The notes: generated from the letters alone by a model not told the origin. A stretch of DNA of 64,000 nucleotides from Streptomyces sp. NBC_01465 (GCF_036227325.1 NZ_CP109467.1:5146001-5210000), one strand, 5' to 3'. Positions 7,701-18,416 are shown, counted from the stretch's first letter. A program made the numbers and translations.

Positions 7701-9365
7701 ATGTCAGGACCCCGGCCGGTACGGGCACCGCGCGGTACGGAGCTGAGCGCCCTGGGATGGCAGCAGGAAGCCGCCCTCCGCATGCTGCAGAACAACCTCG
7801 ACCCCGAGGTCGCCGAGCACCCCGACAAGCTCGTCGTCTACGGCGGCACGGGCAAGGCCGCCCGTGACTGGCGCTCCTTCGACGCCATGGTGCGCACGCT
7901 CAAGACGCTGAAGCAGGACGAGACGATGCTCGTCCAGTCCGGCCGCCCCGTCGGCGTGATGCAGACCCACGAGTGGGCGCCGCGCGTCCTCATCGCCAAC
8001 TCCAACCTGGTCGGCGACTGGGCGAACTGGGAGGAGTTCCGGCGGCTCGAGGCCCTCGGACTCACCATGTACGGCCAGATGACGGCCGGCTCCTGGATCT
8101 ACATCGGAACCCAGGGCATCCTCCAGGGCACGTACGAGACCTTTGCGGCCGTCGCGCAGAAGAAGTTCAACGGCACCCTCGCCGGGACCATCACCCTCAC
8201 CGCCGGCCTCGGCGGTATGGGCGGCGCCCAGCCGCTCGCCGTGACGATGAACGACGGCGTCGCGATCTGCATCGACGTCGACCCGCGCGCCATCGAGCGC
8301 CGCATCGAGCACCGCTACCTGGACGTGAAGGCCGACAGCCTGGAGCACGCGCTGCAGCTCGCCGTCGAGGCCCGCGACGCCCGCCGCCCGCTCTCGATCG
8401 GCCTCCTCGGCAACGCCGCCGAGCTCCTTCCGCAGATGCTTGCCGAGGGCGCCCCGATCGACATCGTGACCGACCAGACCTCGGCCCACGACCCGCTCGC
8501 CTACCTGCCCGTCGGCATCGACTTCGACGACATGGCCGACGCGGCCGCCAAGGACCCGGCGGGCTTCACCGTCCGCGCGCGCGAGTCCATGGCCCGGCAC
8601 GTCGAGGCCATGGTCGGCTTCATGGACGCAGGCTCCGAGGTCTTCGACTACGGCAACTCGATCCGCGGCGAGGCCCAACTGGCCGGATACTCCCGCGCGT
8701 TCGACTTCCCCGGCTTCGTGCCCGCCTACATCCGCCCCCTCTTCTGCGAGGGCAAGGGCCCGTTCCGCTGGGCCGCCCTGTCCGGCGAGGCCTCGGACAT
8801 CCACAAGACGGACCGCGAGCTGCTGAAGCTCTTCCCGGAGAACGAGTCGCTGCACCGCTGGATCAAGATGGCCGGCGAGCGCGTCCACTTCCAGGGTCTG
8901 CCCGCACGCATCTGCTGGCTCGGCCAGGGCGAGCGCGACAAGGCCGGTGAGCTCTTCAACAACATGGTGGCCGACGGCACCCTCGCGGCGCCGCTCGCCA
9001 TCGGGCGCGACCACCTCGACTGCGGCTCCGTCGCCTCCCCGTACCGCGAGACCGAGGCCATGCTCGACGGCTCCGACGCGATCGCCGACTGGCCGCTGCT
9101 CAACGCCATGGTCAACGTCGCCTCGGGCGCCTCCTGGGTCTCCATCCACCACGGCGGCGGCGTCGGCATGGGCCGCTCCATCCACGCCGGTCAGGTGTCC
9201 GTCGCCGACGGCACGAAGCTCGCGGGCGAGAAGATCCGCCGTGTGCTCACCAACGACCCCGGGATGGGCGTCATCCGCCACGTCGACGCCGGCTACGACA
9301 TCGCCGAGCGCGTCGCGGACGAGAAGGGCGTACGCGTCCCGATGCGCGAGGGTGACGACGCGTGA
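7701..9365 (+). CDS. hutU: Urocanate hydratase
   Basis: 554 residues, the usual length for HutU. Cytosolic; converts urocanate to 4-imidazolone-5-propionate using tightly bound NAD+ as electrophile. Characteristic blocks include [38 protein letters not shown]-type [56 protein letters not shown], and the C-terminal [15 protein letters not shown]. It is the first gene of the hut operon and is coupled to the next gene by a GTGA overlap. Confidence 0.97.
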   Translation: MSGPRPVRAPRGTELSALGWQQEAALRMLQNNLDPEVAEHPDKLVVYGGTGKAARDWRSFDAMVRTLKTLKQDETMLVQSGRPVGVMQTHEWAPRVLIANSNLVGDWANWEEFRRLEALGLTMYGQMTAGSWIYIGTQGILQGTYETFAAVAQKKFNGTLAGTITLTAGLGGMGGAQPLAVTMNDGVAICIDVDPRAIERRIEHRYLDVKADSLEHALQLAVEARDARRPLSIGLLGNAAELLPQMLAEGAPIDIVTDQTSAHDPLAYLPVGIDFDDMADAAAKDPAGFTVRARESMARHVEAMVGFMDAGSEVFDYGNSIRGEAQLAGYSRAFDFPGFVPAYIRPLFCEGKGPFRWAALSGEASDIHKTDRELLKLFPENESLHRWIKMAGERVHFQGLPARICWLGQGERDKAGELFNNMVADGTLAAPLAIGRDHLDCGSVASPYRETEAMLDGSDAIADWPLLNAMVNVASGASWVSIHHGGGVGMGRSIHAGQVSVADGTKLAGEKIRRVLTNDPGMGVIRHVDAGYDIAERVADEKGVRVPMREGDDA

Positions 9366-10591
9366 CGCTGGAGCAGCCCTCCTTCCAGGAGATGTGGCGG
9401 GAACTCCTGCCCATCGGGCGCGACTCCGGCTCCGGCGGGTATCGGCGGTACGCCTGGACCGCCGCCGACGCCGACTGCCGGGAGTGGTTCAAGGCGCAGG
9501 CCGCCGCGCGCGGGCTGACGTACGAGATCGACCGGAACGGAAACCAGTGGGCCTGGCTCGGCGACCCCCTCGCGGGGGACGCCGTGGTCACCGGGTCGCA
9601 CCTGGACTCCGTACCGGACGGCGGCGCGTTCGACGGGCCGCTGGGCGTGGTGTCCTCCTTCGCCGCCCTGGACGAACTCCTCCGGAGGGGAGTGGAGTTC
9701 AGCCGACCGCTGGCCATCAGCAACTTCGGCGACGAGGAGGGCGCCCGCTTCGGGCTCGCCTGTGTGGGCTCACGGCTGGCCGCCGGCCAGCTGACCGTGG
9801 ACAAGGCGCACCAGCTGCGCGACGGGGACGGCATCTCGCTCCCGCAGGCCATGGAGAAGGCCGGGTACGACCCCGAGACCATCGGGGCCGACCCGGAGCG
9901 CCTCGCCCGCATCGGAGCGTTCGTCGAGCTCCATGTGGAGCAGGGCCGCGCCCTCGACCTGAGCGGCGACGCGGTCGGCATCGCCTCGGCGATCTGGCCG
10001 CACGGCCGCTGGCGGTACGACTTCCACGGTGAGGCCAACCACGCCGGCACGACCCGGCTCGTGGACCGGCGCGACCCGATGCTGACCTACGCGGAGACCG
10101 TGCTCGCCGCCCGCCGCGAGGCCGAACTCGCCGGTGCGGTCGCCACCTTCGGGAAGATCTCCGTCGAGCCCAACGGCGTCAACGCGATCCCCTCGCTGGT
10201 CCGCGGCTGGCTCGACTCCCGCGCCGCCGACCAGTCCACCCTCGACACCGTCATCGCCGGGATCGAGCAGGCGGCCAAGGAGCGCGGCGAGCGCGACGGT
10301 GTGGACGTCCGGGTCACCCGGGAGTCCTTCACTCCCGTGGTCGAGTTCGAGCACGCCCTGCGCGACGAGCTCGCCAAGATCCTCGGCCGGGACGGGGCGG
10401 ACGTGCCCGTCCTCGGTACGGGAGCGGGACACGACGCCGGAATCCTCTCCGCGTCCGTCCCGACCGCCATGCTGTTCGTACGCAACCCCACGGGCGTCTC
10501 GCACTCCCCGGCGGAGAACGCCGGCGAGGACGACTGCGTCGCCGGGGTCAGCGCACTGGCCGATGTTCTGGAGGGACTGGCGTGCAGGTGA
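9362..10591 (+). CDS. M20-family amidohydrolase (allantoate amidohydrolase-like) in hut operon
   Basis: 409 residues of the N-carbamoyl-L-amino-acid hydrolase/allantoate amidohydrolase group. Two-metal site residues are visible in [18 protein letters not shown] (His, Asp), [10 protein letters not shown] (Glu-Glu), ELHVEQG (His) and GVSHSPAEN (His). The dimerisation domain carries [13 protein letters not shown] start overlaps the hutU stop and the stop overlaps hutF, so it is embedded in the operon. HutF yields N-formyl-L-glutamate, and no HutG is present. The inference is that this enzyme does the final N-formylglutamate hydrolysis to glutamate and formate, rather than acting on allantoate. 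Confidence 0.85.
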   Translation: MTLEQPSFQEMWRELLPIGRDSGSGGYRRYAWTAADADCREWFKAQAAARGLTYEIDRNGNQWAWLGDPLAGDAVVTGSHLDSVPDGGAFDGPLGVVSSFAALDELLRRGVEFSRPLAISNFGDEEGARFGLACVGSRLAAGQLTVDKAHQLRDGDGISLPQAMEKAGYDPETIGADPERLARIGAFVELHVEQGRALDLSGDAVGIASAIWPHGRWRYDFHGEANHAGTTRLVDRRDPMLTYAETVLAARREAELAGAVATFGKISVEPNGVNAIPSLVRGWLDSRAADQSTLDTVIAGIEQAAKERGERDGVDVRVTRESFTPVVEFEHALRDELAKILGRDGADVPVLGTGAGHDAGILSASVPTAMLFVRNPTGVSHSPAENAGEDDCVAGVSALADVLEGLACR

Positions 10592-11919
10592 CGTACTGGC
10601 TGGAGCACGCCTGGCTCGGCACTCATGTCGAGCCGGGCGTCGCCCTGGACGTGTCGGACGAGGGCCGGATCACCACGCTGCGCACGGAGGTCGCCACCCC
10701 GCCCCCGGGCGCGACCGTCCTGCGCGGGCTGACCGTCCCCGGGCTCGCCAACGCCCACAGCCATGCGTTCCACCGCGCCCTGCGCTCCACCGTCCAGGTG
10801 GGGTCGGGCACCTTCTGGACCTGGCGCGAGGTGATGTACGGGGTGGCCTCCCGCCTCACCCCGGATTCGTACTTCACCCTCGCGCGCGCCGTGTACGCGG
10901 AGATGGCGCTCGCCGGCATCACCGCCGTGGGCGAGTTCCACTACCTCCACCACGCGCCCGGCGGCACGCCCTACGACGACCCGAACGCCATGGGCGAGGC
11001 GCTCATCGCGGCGGCAGCGGAGGCGGGGATCCGGATCACCCTCCTCGATACCGTCTACCTCTCCTCCGGCTTCGGGGCTGCCCCCGACCGTCACCAGCAG
11101 CGGTTCTCCGACGGGACCGCGGAGGCGTGGGCCACTCGCTCTTCAGTTCTCAAGGACCGGGATCACGCGCGGATCGGTGCGGCCATCCACTCCGTACGGG
11201 CCGTGCCCGCGGACCAGTTGGAGACCGTGGCGCAGTGGGCCGAGGAGCGGCGGGCCCCGCTCCATGTGCACCTTTCGGAGCAGACCGCCGAGAACGAGGC
11301 CTGCCTGGCCGCCCACGGCCGCACCCCCACCCGGCTCCTCGCCGACCACGGGGTGCTCGGCCCGCGCACGACCGGCGTCCACAACACGCACCTCACCGCC
11401 GAGGACATCTCCCTCCTCGGGACGTCCTCCACCGGCACCTGCATGTGCCCCACCACCGAGCGCGACCTCGCCGACGGCATCGGACCTGCCCTCCAACTCC
11501 AGCGCGCCGGATCCCCGTTGTCGCTCGGCAGCGACAGCCACGCCGTCATCGACATCCTCGAAGAGGCGCGCGCGATGGAGCTCAACGAGCGCCTCCGCTC
11601 GCGCACCCGCGGTCACTGGACGGCGGCAGCCCTCCTGCGGGCCGCGACCACCGACGGCCACGCGGCCCTCGGCTGGGACGACGCGGGCGCCATCGAGCCC
11701 GGAGCGCTCGCCGACTTCACGACGATCGCGCTGGACTCCGTCAGGACAGCAGGCCCGGTGCCCCGACTCGGCGCGGAGACCGCCGTATTCGCCGCCTCCG
11801 CGGCGGACGTGCGCCACACGATCGTGGGCGGCCGTCATGTCGTACGCGACGGAGTGCACGCCCTGGTCCAGGACGTCCCCCGCGCCCTGGCCGAGTCCAT
11901 CGCCGCCCTGCACGCCTGA
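10582..11919 (+). CDS. hutF: Formimidoylglutamate deiminase
   Basis: 445-residue amidohydrolase-superfamily enzyme; converts N-formimidoyl-L-glutamate to N-formyl-L-glutamate plus ammonia. Zinc ligands appear in [12 protein letters not shown] (HxH), PLHVHLSEQ (His), HNTHLT (His) and LGSDSHA (Asp). The segment after the Hx[12 protein letters not shown], and the end of the first third, [12 protein letters not shown], are characteristic of HutF. GTG start overlaps the upstream gene by 10 bp. It provides the deiminase branch of histidine breakdown, so formamide is not released. Confidence 0.95.
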   Translation: MQVTYWLEHAWLGTHVEPGVALDVSDEGRITTLRTEVATPPPGATVLRGLTVPGLANAHSHAFHRALRSTVQVGSGTFWTWREVMYGVASRLTPDSYFTLARAVYAEMALAGITAVGEFHYLHHAPGGTPYDDPNAMGEALIAAAAEAGIRITLLDTVYLSSGFGAAPDRHQQRFSDGTAEAWATRSSVLKDRDHARIGAAIHSVRAVPADQLETVAQWAEERRAPLHVHLSEQTAENEACLAAHGRTPTRLLADHGVLGPRTTGVHNTHLTAEDISLLGTSSTGTCMCPTTERDLADGIGPALQLQRAGSPLSLGSDSHAVIDILEEARAMELNERLRSRTRGHWTAAALLRAATTDGHAALGWDDAGAIEPGALADFTTIALDSVRTAGPVPRLGAETAVFAASAADVRHTIVGGRHVVRDGVHALVQDVPRALAESIAALHA

Positions 11920-11945
11920 CACGGCTGAAAGAGATCACCACTGCG

Positions 11946-13118
11946 ATGACCACCACCGCCATCACCCACATCGCCAGTCTGGTCACCAACGACCCCTCCC
12001 TCGGTGACGGTTCCCCCATCGGCCTGATCCAGGACGCGGCCGTCGTCATCGACGGCGACCGCATCGTCTGGGTCGGTGAATCAAGCAAAGCACCCGCCAC
12101 TGACAATGCCGTCGACGCAGCCGGAAAGGCCGTGATTCCGGGCTTCGTCGACTCCCACTCCCACCTGGTCTTCGCAGGCGACCGCACCGCCGAGTTCAAC
12201 GCCCGCATGTCGGGCCAGAGTTATTCGGCCGGCGGCATCCGCACCACCGTCGCCGCCACCCGCGCCGCCACCGACGACCAGCTCTCCGCCAACGTGGCGA
12301 AGTACCTCCACGAGGCGCTCCGCCAGGGCACCACCACCCTGGAGACCAAGTCCGGCTACGGCCTCACGGTCGAGGACGAGGCCCGCGCCCTGCGCATCGC
12401 CGCCACCCACACCGACGAAGTCACCTACCTCGGCGCCCACATCGTCTCGCCCGACTACGCCGACGATCCGGCCGCCTACGTGGACCTCGTCACCGGCGAG
12501 ATGCTCGAAGCCTGCGCCCCCCACGCCCGCTGGATCGACGTCTTCTGCGAGAAGGGCGCCTTCGACGGCGACCAGGCCCGCGCCGTCCTCACCGCCGGCA
12601 AGGCCAAGGGCCTCCTCCCGCGCATCCACGCCAACCAGCTCTCCTACGGCCCCGGCGTCCAGCTCGCGGTCGAACTCGACGCGGCGAGCGCCGACCACTG
12701 CACCCACCTCACGGACGCCGACGTGGAAGCCCTCGCCCAGGGAAACACCGTCGCCACGCTGCTCCCCGGCGCAGAGTTCTCCACCCGCGCCACCTGGCCC
12801 GACGCCCGCCGCCTCCTCGACGCCGGCGCGACCGTCGCGCTCTCCACGGACTGCAACCCGGGCTCGTCCTTCACGTCCTCGATGCCGTTCTGCATCGCCC
12901 TGGCGGTACGGGACATGGGCATGACCCCCGACGAGGCGATCTGGTCCGCCACGGCCGGCGGGGCCCAGGCCCTGCGCCGCACCGACATCGGTGTCGTACG
13001 CGAAGGAGCCCGCGCCGACCTCACGCTCCTCGACGCCCCCTCGCACGTCCACCTCGCGTACCGACCCGGCGTACCCCTGGTCTCACAGGTCTGGCGCGCG
13101 GGCGCAGCCCAGCTGTAA
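11946..13118 (+). CDS. hutI: Imidazolonepropionase
   Basis: 390 residues from ATG 11946. Hydrolyses imidazolone-5-propionate to N-formimidoyl-L-glutamate in the cytosol. Metal and substrate residues lie in [14 protein letters not shown] (HxH), [17 protein letters not shown] (His), ADHCTHL (His) and STDCNPGSS (Asp). It begins 26 bp after hutF and closes the operon. Only 6 bp separate its stop from the convergent gene at 13125, with no terminator in between, so read-through as antisense is possible. Confidence 0.96.
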   Translation: MTTTAITHIASLVTNDPSLGDGSPIGLIQDAAVVIDGDRIVWVGESSKAPATDNAVDAAGKAVIPGFVDSHSHLVFAGDRTAEFNARMSGQSYSAGGIRTTVAATRAATDDQLSANVAKYLHEALRQGTTTLETKSGYGLTVEDEARALRIAATHTDEVTYLGAHIVSPDYADDPAAYVDLVTGEMLEACAPHARWIDVFCEKGAFDGDQARAVLTAGKAKGLLPRIHANQLSYGPGVQLAVELDAASADHCTHLTDADVEALAQGNTVATLLPGAEFSTRATWPDARRLLDAGATVALSTDCNPGSSFTSSMPFCIALAVRDMGMTPDEAIWSATAGGAQALRRTDIGVVREGARADLTLLDAPSHVHLAYRPGVPLVSQVWRAGAAQL

Positions 13119-13124
13119 AGCAGC

Positions 13125-14252
13125 TCAACGCCGCGCGAGATACACGTCCAGCGCCTTGTGCAGCATCCGCCCCAGCGAGAACTCCCACTCGCCGAGCAGT
13201 TCCTCCACCCGCCCGCCCGACCCCACCTTGAAGCGCAGCCGCCCGAGCCCGGGACCGCCTGCGACCGACCCCTCCTCCAACCCGTCCGTCACGCCGCCCA
13301 GTTCATAGAACTCGGCCCCCATCGCATGCGCGTCGCACAGCATCCGCCAGTGCAGCGCGCAGCTGGGCCGCAGCTCCCGGTGGCGTACGGCGGGACCGGT
13401 GTACGCATGCCGGACCACCGGCCCGGAGAGGGTCATCAGCGCGGCCGCCACCACCTCGCCCTCGTACTCGGCGAGATACAACCGCAGCCCGTCGGCCCCG
13501 TCCGCGTTCAGCGCCTCCCACATCCGCCGGAAGTACTCCACCGGGCGGGCCGAGCGGCCTCCGCGGGCGGCGTCGCGCGCGTACAGGGCATGGAAATCAC
13601 CCAGATCAGCCTCGGTTCCCCACCCGACCCGCACCCCGCTCTCGTCCGCGACCTCGATGCCTTTCCTCCAGAACGCACCGAGCCCCGCCCGGAGTTCCTC
13701 CACCTCGCGCCCCGCAAGCCCCACCCGCACCACGAACCCCGGCTGCCCCACCCCGTCCTCCACAGGCCGCCACCCCAGCGCCCGCAGCCGCTCGGTCAGC
13801 GCCAGCGCCCGCGGATCGGTCCAGTCGGCCGGCACCTCGCCGAGCCGCCGCGCCCGCCCCACCGCAGGATCGGCCAGCGCCGCCTCGACGGTGGACGCCT
13901 CCCAGTGCCGTACGACGACCGGCGGCCCCATCCGCACCGCAAAAGCGCCCCGCTCGCGCGCATGGTTCAGCAGCGGCCGCAGCCGCCCCTCCACCAGATG
14001 CGGCAGGAACCAGTCCACCGCGGGCCCCTCCGGCACATACGCGAGGGACCGCCGCGTCCCCGGCGCCTGCCGGTACAGCACCAGCGCCGCGTCCCGCTGC
14101 ACACCGCCCGCGTCGAACCACCCGACGCTCTCCGCGTCCCACCCCTGCTTGACCCGGCCCCAGGCCGGCGTCTGCAGCGGACTGGCGGACGGGTACAGGG
14201 CGAGGTGACCGAGGTGCTCCTCGGTGGTGATCGTCCGTACCGTCAGGCTCAT
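13125..14252 (-). CDS. FemX/FemAB-type peptidoglycan aminoacyltransferase
   Basis: 375 residues with two GNAT-like lobes. SASPLQTPAWGRVKQGWDAE is the N-terminal FemAB block, and SLAYVPEGPAVDW, RMGPPVVV and LGAFWRKGIEVADESGVRVG follow. The second lobe has DFHALYARDAARGG, AALMTLSGPVVRHAYTGPAV, LHWRMLCDAHAMGAEFYELG and GLGRLRFKVGSGG. FemX-type enzymes transfer glycine from Gly-tRNA to lipid II to begin the peptidoglycan bridge, consistent with the LL-Dpm-Gly wall of Streptomyces. Streptomyces genomes hold several paralogues, so the donor and acceptor are uncertain. Divergent from the racemase gene. Confidence 0.85.
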   Translation of the reverse strand: MSLTVRTITTEEHLGHLALYPSASPLQTPAWGRVKQGWDAESVGWFDAGGVQRDAALVLYRQAPGTRRSLAYVPEGPAVDWFLPHLVEGRLRPLLNHARERGAFAVRMGPPVVVRHWEASTVEAALADPAVGRARRLGEVPADWTDPRALALTERLRALGWRPVEDGVGQPGFVVRVGLAGREVEELRAGLGAFWRKGIEVADESGVRVGWGTEADLGDFHALYARDAARGGRSARPVEYFRRMWEALNADGADGLRLYLAEYEGEVVAAALMTLSGPVVRHAYTGPAVRHRELRPSCALHWRMLCDAHAMGAEFYELGGVTDGLEEGSVAGGPGLGRLRFKVGSGGRVEELLGEWEFSLGRMLHKALDVYLARR

Positions 14253-14326
14253 GGCGCGCGCTCCTCTGTTCGAGTACGCACCCTATGGCCTGCTCCGCAC
14301 CCTCCGGCATGTGCGAAGGTGCTGCG

Positions 14327-15019
14327 ATGAAGACGATCGGCCTCATCGGCGGCATGAGCTGGGAATCCAGCGCGGAGTACTACCGGCTGCTCAATGAGCT
14401 CGTACGGGAACGCCTCGGCGGCCTCCACTCCACCCGCTGCGTCCTGCACTCCGTCGACTTCGCCGAGATCGAGCAGCTGCAGGTCGCGGGCGAGTGGGAG
14501 CAGGCCGGCGAGGTCCTCGCCGGGGCCGCCCGAGGCCTCGAAGCCGCCGGGGCCGACCTCCTGCTGATCTGCACCAACACCATGCACAAGGTCGCCGACC
14601 AGGTGCAGCAGGCGGTCTCCGTGCCCCTGCTGCACCTCGCGGACGCGACCGCCGACGCGGTACGCGCGCAGGGCCTGACGCGCATCGGCCTGCTCGGCAC
14701 GGCCTTCACCATGGAGCAGGCGTTCTACAAGGACCGCCTGGCCGCCCACGGCCTCGACGTCCTCACACCCGACCCTGAGGGGCGCGCGCTCGTCCACCGT
14801 GTCATCTACGAGGAGCTCTGCCTCGGCGTCGTACGCGACGAGTCCAGGGCCGCCTACCAGGACGTGATCCGGGGCCTCGTCGACGCGGGCGCTCAGGGCG
14901 TCGTCCTCGGCTGCACCGAGATCGAGCTGCTGATCGGCGAGAAGGACAGCCCCGTTCCGGTCTTCCCGACCACTCGCCTGCACGCCGAGGCAGCCGTCGC
15001 CGCCGCGCTGGGCGGGTAA
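14327..15019 (+). CDS. Aspartate/glutamate racemase family protein
   Basis: 230 residues. The two catalytic cysteines are in LLICTNTMHKVA (about residue 83) and VVLGCTEIELLI (about residue 196). MKTIGLIGGMSWESSAEYYR is the classical N-terminus of YgeA-like racemases. PLLHLADATADAV and RIGLLGTAFTMEQAFY also match. PLP-independent; likely makes D-Asp or D-Glu (or another D-amino acid) for wall or glycan decoration. ATG 14327 is preceded by GAAGG. It precedes the envelope-glycan cluster, but there are 127 bp between it and the next gene. Confidence 0.9.
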   Translation: MKTIGLIGGMSWESSAEYYRLLNELVRERLGGLHSTRCVLHSVDFAEIEQLQVAGEWEQAGEVLAGAARGLEAAGADLLLICTNTMHKVADQVQQAVSVPLLHLADATADAVRAQGLTRIGLLGTAFTMEQAFYKDRLAAHGLDVLTPDPEGRALVHRVIYEELCLGVVRDESRAAYQDVIRGLVDAGAQGVVLGCTEIELLIGEKDSPVPVFPTTRLHAEAAVAAALGG

Positions 15020-15146
15020 CGGATGTGTCGTAGTTGTCACCAGTTTCACTGATCGGTCACAAGAACGGCGATAGTCCCTACCGTGCGGCGAATGCGACCG
15101 GTACCGTCCCTTCCAGGGTTGCTCAGGGGGAGACCGGGGGGTCGAG

Positions 15147-16232
15147 TTGAGCGATGTACGGATCCGTGTCGTCAAACCGGGTGAGCTGAACGCCGGAGAG
15201 ATCGAGAGCTGGCGCGAGTTACGGGCCAAATCGGGGGCGCCCGCAAACCCCTTCATGGAGCCCGAGTTCACCCTCGCCGTGGCCCGCGAGCGGTCGGGGG
15301 CGCGCGTCGCGGTGCTGCGGGAGGACGGGGAGGCCGCCGGGTTCTTCCCGTACGAGAAGGGGCTGCTGGGGCGGGGGAGGGCCATCGGCTTCGGGGTCTC
15401 CGACAGCCAGGGCGCCGTGCTCAGGCCCGGGATCGCGCTAGGCGCCCGGGAGTTGATGAAGGCGTGCGGGATCTCCTCCTGGGAGTTCGACAACCTGGAG
15501 GCGCAGCAGGGGCTGTTCGTGCCCGACGCCGCCGAGACGTATTCCTCGTACGTCATTGATATCGGGCACGGCTACGAGGCGTACGAGAACGTCCTGCGCA
15601 CCCAGTCGCCCAAATTCCTCAAGACCACCCTCGCCAAGGAGCGCCGCATGGGGCGCCAGATCGGCGAGCTGCGCTTCGTCTTCGACGAGCGCGATCCGGC
15701 CGCGCTGCGGCAGCTGATGGCGTGGAAGTCGGCGCAGTACCGCAGGACGGGGCGCGGTGACCGCTTCGCCAAGGAGTGGATCAGCAGCCTCGTCCAGTAC
15801 CTGGCGCATCTGCGCTCGCCCGGCTGCTCGGGGATCCTCTCCGTCCTGTACGCGAACGACCAGCCCGTCGCCGCGCACTTCGGGCTGCGCTCGCGGACCG
15901 TGCTGGCGTGCTGGTTTCCGGCGTACGCGCCGGAGTTCGCCAAGTACTCGCCCGGGCTCATCCTCCACCTGCGGATGGCCGAGGGGGCCGCGGCGGCCGG
16001 CATCGGGATGCTCGACATGGGGCGCGGGGCCGCCGAGTACAAGGACTCGCTGAAGACCGGGGAACTGCCCGTGTACGAGGGGGCGTCCCTACGACCGGGG
16101 GCGGGGGCGGTGCTGCACTGGGCCGGACGGGAGCCGGCCCGGCGCGCGCACAGTTTCGTAAGGGCAAGGCCGAAGCTCGCCGCCTTCGCGCAGTCCGCCC
16201 TGGAGAGGGCGGGGCGTCTCCGTGACCGATGA
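15147..16232 (+). CDS. GNAT/CelD-type acetyltransferase, TTA-containing
   Basis: 361 residues. PF13480-like architecture: NPFMEPEFTLAVARERSGAR near the start, then VLREDGEAAGFFPY, the central LAKERRMGRQIGEL, and the acetyltransferase core GCSGILSVLYANDQPVAAHF, ACWFPAYAPEFAKYSPGLIL, and MLDMGRGAAEYKDSLKTGEL. This family (BcsL/CelD) acylates sugars or UDP-sugars in exopolysaccharide synthesis. The TTG start follows a G-rich ribosome site. Codon 25 is TTA (15219-15221), the rare leucine codon read by bldA tRNA in Streptomyces. First gene of an operon with the GT2 and deacetylase genes. Confidence 0.82.
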   Translation: MSDVRIRVVKPGELNAGEIESWRELRAKSGAPANPFMEPEFTLAVARERSGARVAVLREDGEAAGFFPYEKGLLGRGRAIGFGVSDSQGAVLRPGIALGARELMKACGISSWEFDNLEAQQGLFVPDAAETYSSYVIDIGHGYEAYENVLRTQSPKFLKTTLAKERRMGRQIGELRFVFDERDPAALRQLMAWKSAQYRRTGRGDRFAKEWISSLVQYLAHLRSPGCSGILSVLYANDQPVAAHFGLRSRTVLACWFPAYAPEFAKYSPGLILHLRMAEGAAAAGIGMLDMGRGAAEYKDSLKTGELPVYEGASLRPGAGAVLHWAGREPARRAHSFVRARPKLAAFAQSALERAGRLRDR

Positions 16233-16281
16233 CGCAGGGGTGAGACCGCCCGACGGCAGCAGGCAGAGACGGGGGAGTCGT

Positions 16282-17574
16282 ATGCCGCAGACACCGCACC
16301 AGCTCAGCGCGATCAGAATCGCAGAGCTGGACCTCGCCGGACTCGACGGGGAGGTGATCTCACTGCGGCCCGCGCCCGGCGGGGCGCCCCTGACGTCCGG
16401 CGACATCTACGCACTCGTACGGCTGTGGGGCACCCCTGTCGGTGCCGTCCTGGCACATGTCGCACCGGGGGAGCAGCCCGCCGGGGTGCTCGCCGCGGCG
16501 GCCCGCAGGCAGCTGGCGCCGTTCGGGCAGGACGGGCCCGCGCCGCCCGTGAAGCCGGGCGACTTACCCAGGGCGTCGATCATCGTGGCCTCCCGCGAGC
16601 GCGCCGGCCAGCTGGCCCGCGCCCTCGACTCGCTGCTCGTCCAGGACCACCCGGACTACGAGATCGTCGTCGTCGACAACGCACCCGCCACCACCGCGAC
16701 CCGCGACCTCGTCGAGGAGAACTACGCGCCCAAGGGCGTCCGTTACGTCCTCGAACCGGTCCCCGGTCTGGCCTCCGCGCACAACAGGGGCGTCGCCGCC
16801 GCCGAGGGCGAGGTCCTCGCCTTCACCGACGACGACGTCGTCGCCGACCCGCACTGGCTCACCGCGCTCGCCGCACCCTTCGCGGCCGACGAACGGCTCG
16901 CCTGCGTCACCGGACTGATCCTCCCCGCGCTGCTCAACACCCCCGCGCAGATCCTCCTGGAGAGCCACGGCGGCTTCGCCAAGGGCTTCGCGCCGCGGCT
17001 CTTCGACCCGGCGGCGCCGCCCGCCGACGAGCCGCTCTTCCCTTTCACCGCAGGGGAGTTCGGCTCCGGGGCGAACATGGCGTTCCGCGCGGCACCGCTG
17101 CGCGCGGTCGGCGGATTCGACCCCGGCACGGGAGTCGGCACCCTCGCCAAGGGCGGTGACGACCTCTACGCCTTCGCCCGGATCGTGGTCGGCGGACACC
17201 GGCTGCGCTACACACCGCAGGCGGTCGTCTGGCACCACCACCGCGAGACGTGGAAGGACCTGGAGAACCAGGCGTACGGCTACGGGGCGGGCCTCACCGC
17301 GTACCTCACCGCGATCATCGTCCGCCGCCCCGGACTGCTCCCCGGACTCCTCGCCCGCCTCCCGCGCGGCCTCGCGCACGCGCTGTCGATCACGGCGGCC
17401 AGGGCGTCCACCACAGGCGAATCGGTGCCGGGCGAGCACGGCACCCAGGACTACCCGTGGCCGCGCAGCCTCTCGCGCCTGGAGCGCAGGGGGATGCTGT
17501 ACGGACCGATCGGCTATCTCCGGGCCCGCCGCAGCGTCCGCGGGAACCCGCTGCCGTGGGAGGAGGACCGGTGA
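16282..17574 (+). CDS. Family 2 glycosyltransferase, TTA-containing
   Basis: 430 residues from ATG 16282, which has GGGGGAG 5 nt upstream. GTG 16222, overlapping the upstream gene, is an alternative start. The GT-A core begins at RASIIVASRERAGQLARALD, with EIVVVDNAP, LASAHNRGVAAAEGEVLAFT and DDDVVADPHW (DxD metal site). GSGANMAFRAAPLRAVGGFD and KGGDDLYAFARIV supply the acceptor and catalytic region. The C-terminus is amphipathic. A TTA codon lies at 16564-16566, just before the domain (GD-Leu-PRAS). Probably a cytosolic enzyme at the membrane that extends a glycan chain. Its stop overlaps the deacetylase start as GTGA. Confidence 0.88.
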   Translation: MPQTPHQLSAIRIAELDLAGLDGEVISLRPAPGGAPLTSGDIYALVRLWGTPVGAVLAHVAPGEQPAGVLAAAARRQLAPFGQDGPAPPVKPGDLPRASIIVASRERAGQLARALDSLLVQDHPDYEIVVVDNAPATTATRDLVEENYAPKGVRYVLEPVPGLASAHNRGVAAAEGEVLAFTDDDVVADPHWLTALAAPFAADERLACVTGLILPALLNTPAQILLESHGGFAKGFAPRLFDPAAPPADEPLFPFTAGEFGSGANMAFRAAPLRAVGGFDPGTGVGTLAKGGDDLYAFARIVVGGHRLRYTPQAVVWHHHRETWKDLENQAYGYGAGLTAYLTAIIVRRPGLLPGLLARLPRGLAHALSITAARASTTGESVPGEHGTQDYPWPRSLSRLERRGMLYGPIGYLRARRSVRGNPLPWEEDR

Positions 17575-18374
17575 GCCGCACCGACGAGCGCATCCCTGTC
17601 CTCCTCTACCACGCGGTGATGGACGACCCGCCGTCCTGGATCGCCGAATTCACCGTCACGCCCCGGCAGTTGGGTGCCCAGCTGGATGCGATCGTCGCCA
17701 GCGGCCGCACCCCGGTGCGGATCGGCGCGATCGCCGAACACCTCGCGGGGCGTGCCTCGCTGCCGCCCCGCCCCGTCGCCATCACCTTCGACGACGGCTT
17801 CGCCGACCTGCCGGGCCCGACCGCCGAGGCCCTGGCCGGGCGGGACATTCCGGCGACCGCGTACCTCACGACCGGGGCCATCACGGCGGGCGGCCGGAGC
17901 CTGCTGCCGCCCGCGCCCATGATGGACCTCGCCCAGGCGCCGCTCCTGGAGCAGTACGGGATGGAGGTGGGCGCGCACACCGTCTCCCACCCCCAGCTGG
18001 ACACGCTCACGGCTGCCGACCTGGACCGGGAACTCACGGAGTCCAAGCGTGCGTTGGAAGAGGTACTGGGACACCGTGTCGGCCACCTCGCCTACCCGCA
18101 CGGTTACAACAGCCGCGCCGTCCGCAGGGCCGCCGCCCGGGCCGGGTACGACAGCGCGGTCGCGGTCCGTCACGCGCTCAGCTCCGCCGGCGACGAGACG
18201 TACCGCATCGCCCGTCTGATCCTGCGCCGTACGCACACGGTGCAGGACATCGAGGCCTGGATGGCCGGGGGCGGCGCACGCGTCGCGCCCTATCCGGACT
18301 CGCTGCCCACGGTGGGCTGGCGGCTCTACCGGCGCGGGCGGGCGGCGCTGCGCGGCCCGGTCTTCGCGGGGTAG
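17571..18374 (+). CDS. Polysaccharide deacetylase (CE4/NodB)
   Basis: 267 residues beginning VSRTDERIPVLLYHAV. NodB motifs are present: AITFDDGFADLPG (catalytic Asp-Asp), GAHTVSHPQLDTL (HxxxH zinc ligands) and HLAYPHGYNS. No signal peptide is visible, so it may act inside the cell or be exported in another way. Removes N-acetyl groups from an amino-sugar polymer. GTG start overlaps the GT2 stop. Together with the GT2 this resembles loci that make partly deacetylated poly-amino-sugar glycans. Confidence 0.9.
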   Translation: MSRTDERIPVLLYHAVMDDPPSWIAEFTVTPRQLGAQLDAIVASGRTPVRIGAIAEHLAGRASLPPRPVAITFDDGFADLPGPTAEALAGRDIPATAYLTTGAITAGGRSLLPPAPMMDLAQAPLLEQYGMEVGAHTVSHPQLDTLTAADLDRELTESKRALEEVLGHRVGHLAYPHGYNSRAVRRAAARAGYDSAVAVRHALSSAGDETYRIARLILRRTHTVQDIEAWMAGGGARVAPYPDSLPTVGWRLYRRGRAALRGPVFAG

Positions 18375-18399
18375 ATCGTGTACGAATAGGACGGAAAAA

Positions 18400-18416
18400 C
18401 CCTTGTGCAACAAGGG
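18400..18416 (+). terminator. Hairpin after deacetylase gene
   Basis: CCCTTGT-GCA-ACAAGGG, 25 bp after the deacetylase stop, preceded by AAAAA and followed by GGTTGG. It likely ends or attenuates the 15147 operon. A TATACT at 18451-18456 downstream could be the -10 of a promoter for the next gene. Confidence 0.5.

Noticed and set aside
10134..13118. 994-codon plus-strand open frame
   Set aside because: The first ~600 codons run out of frame through the M20 and hutF genes; the real gene is hutI from 11946.
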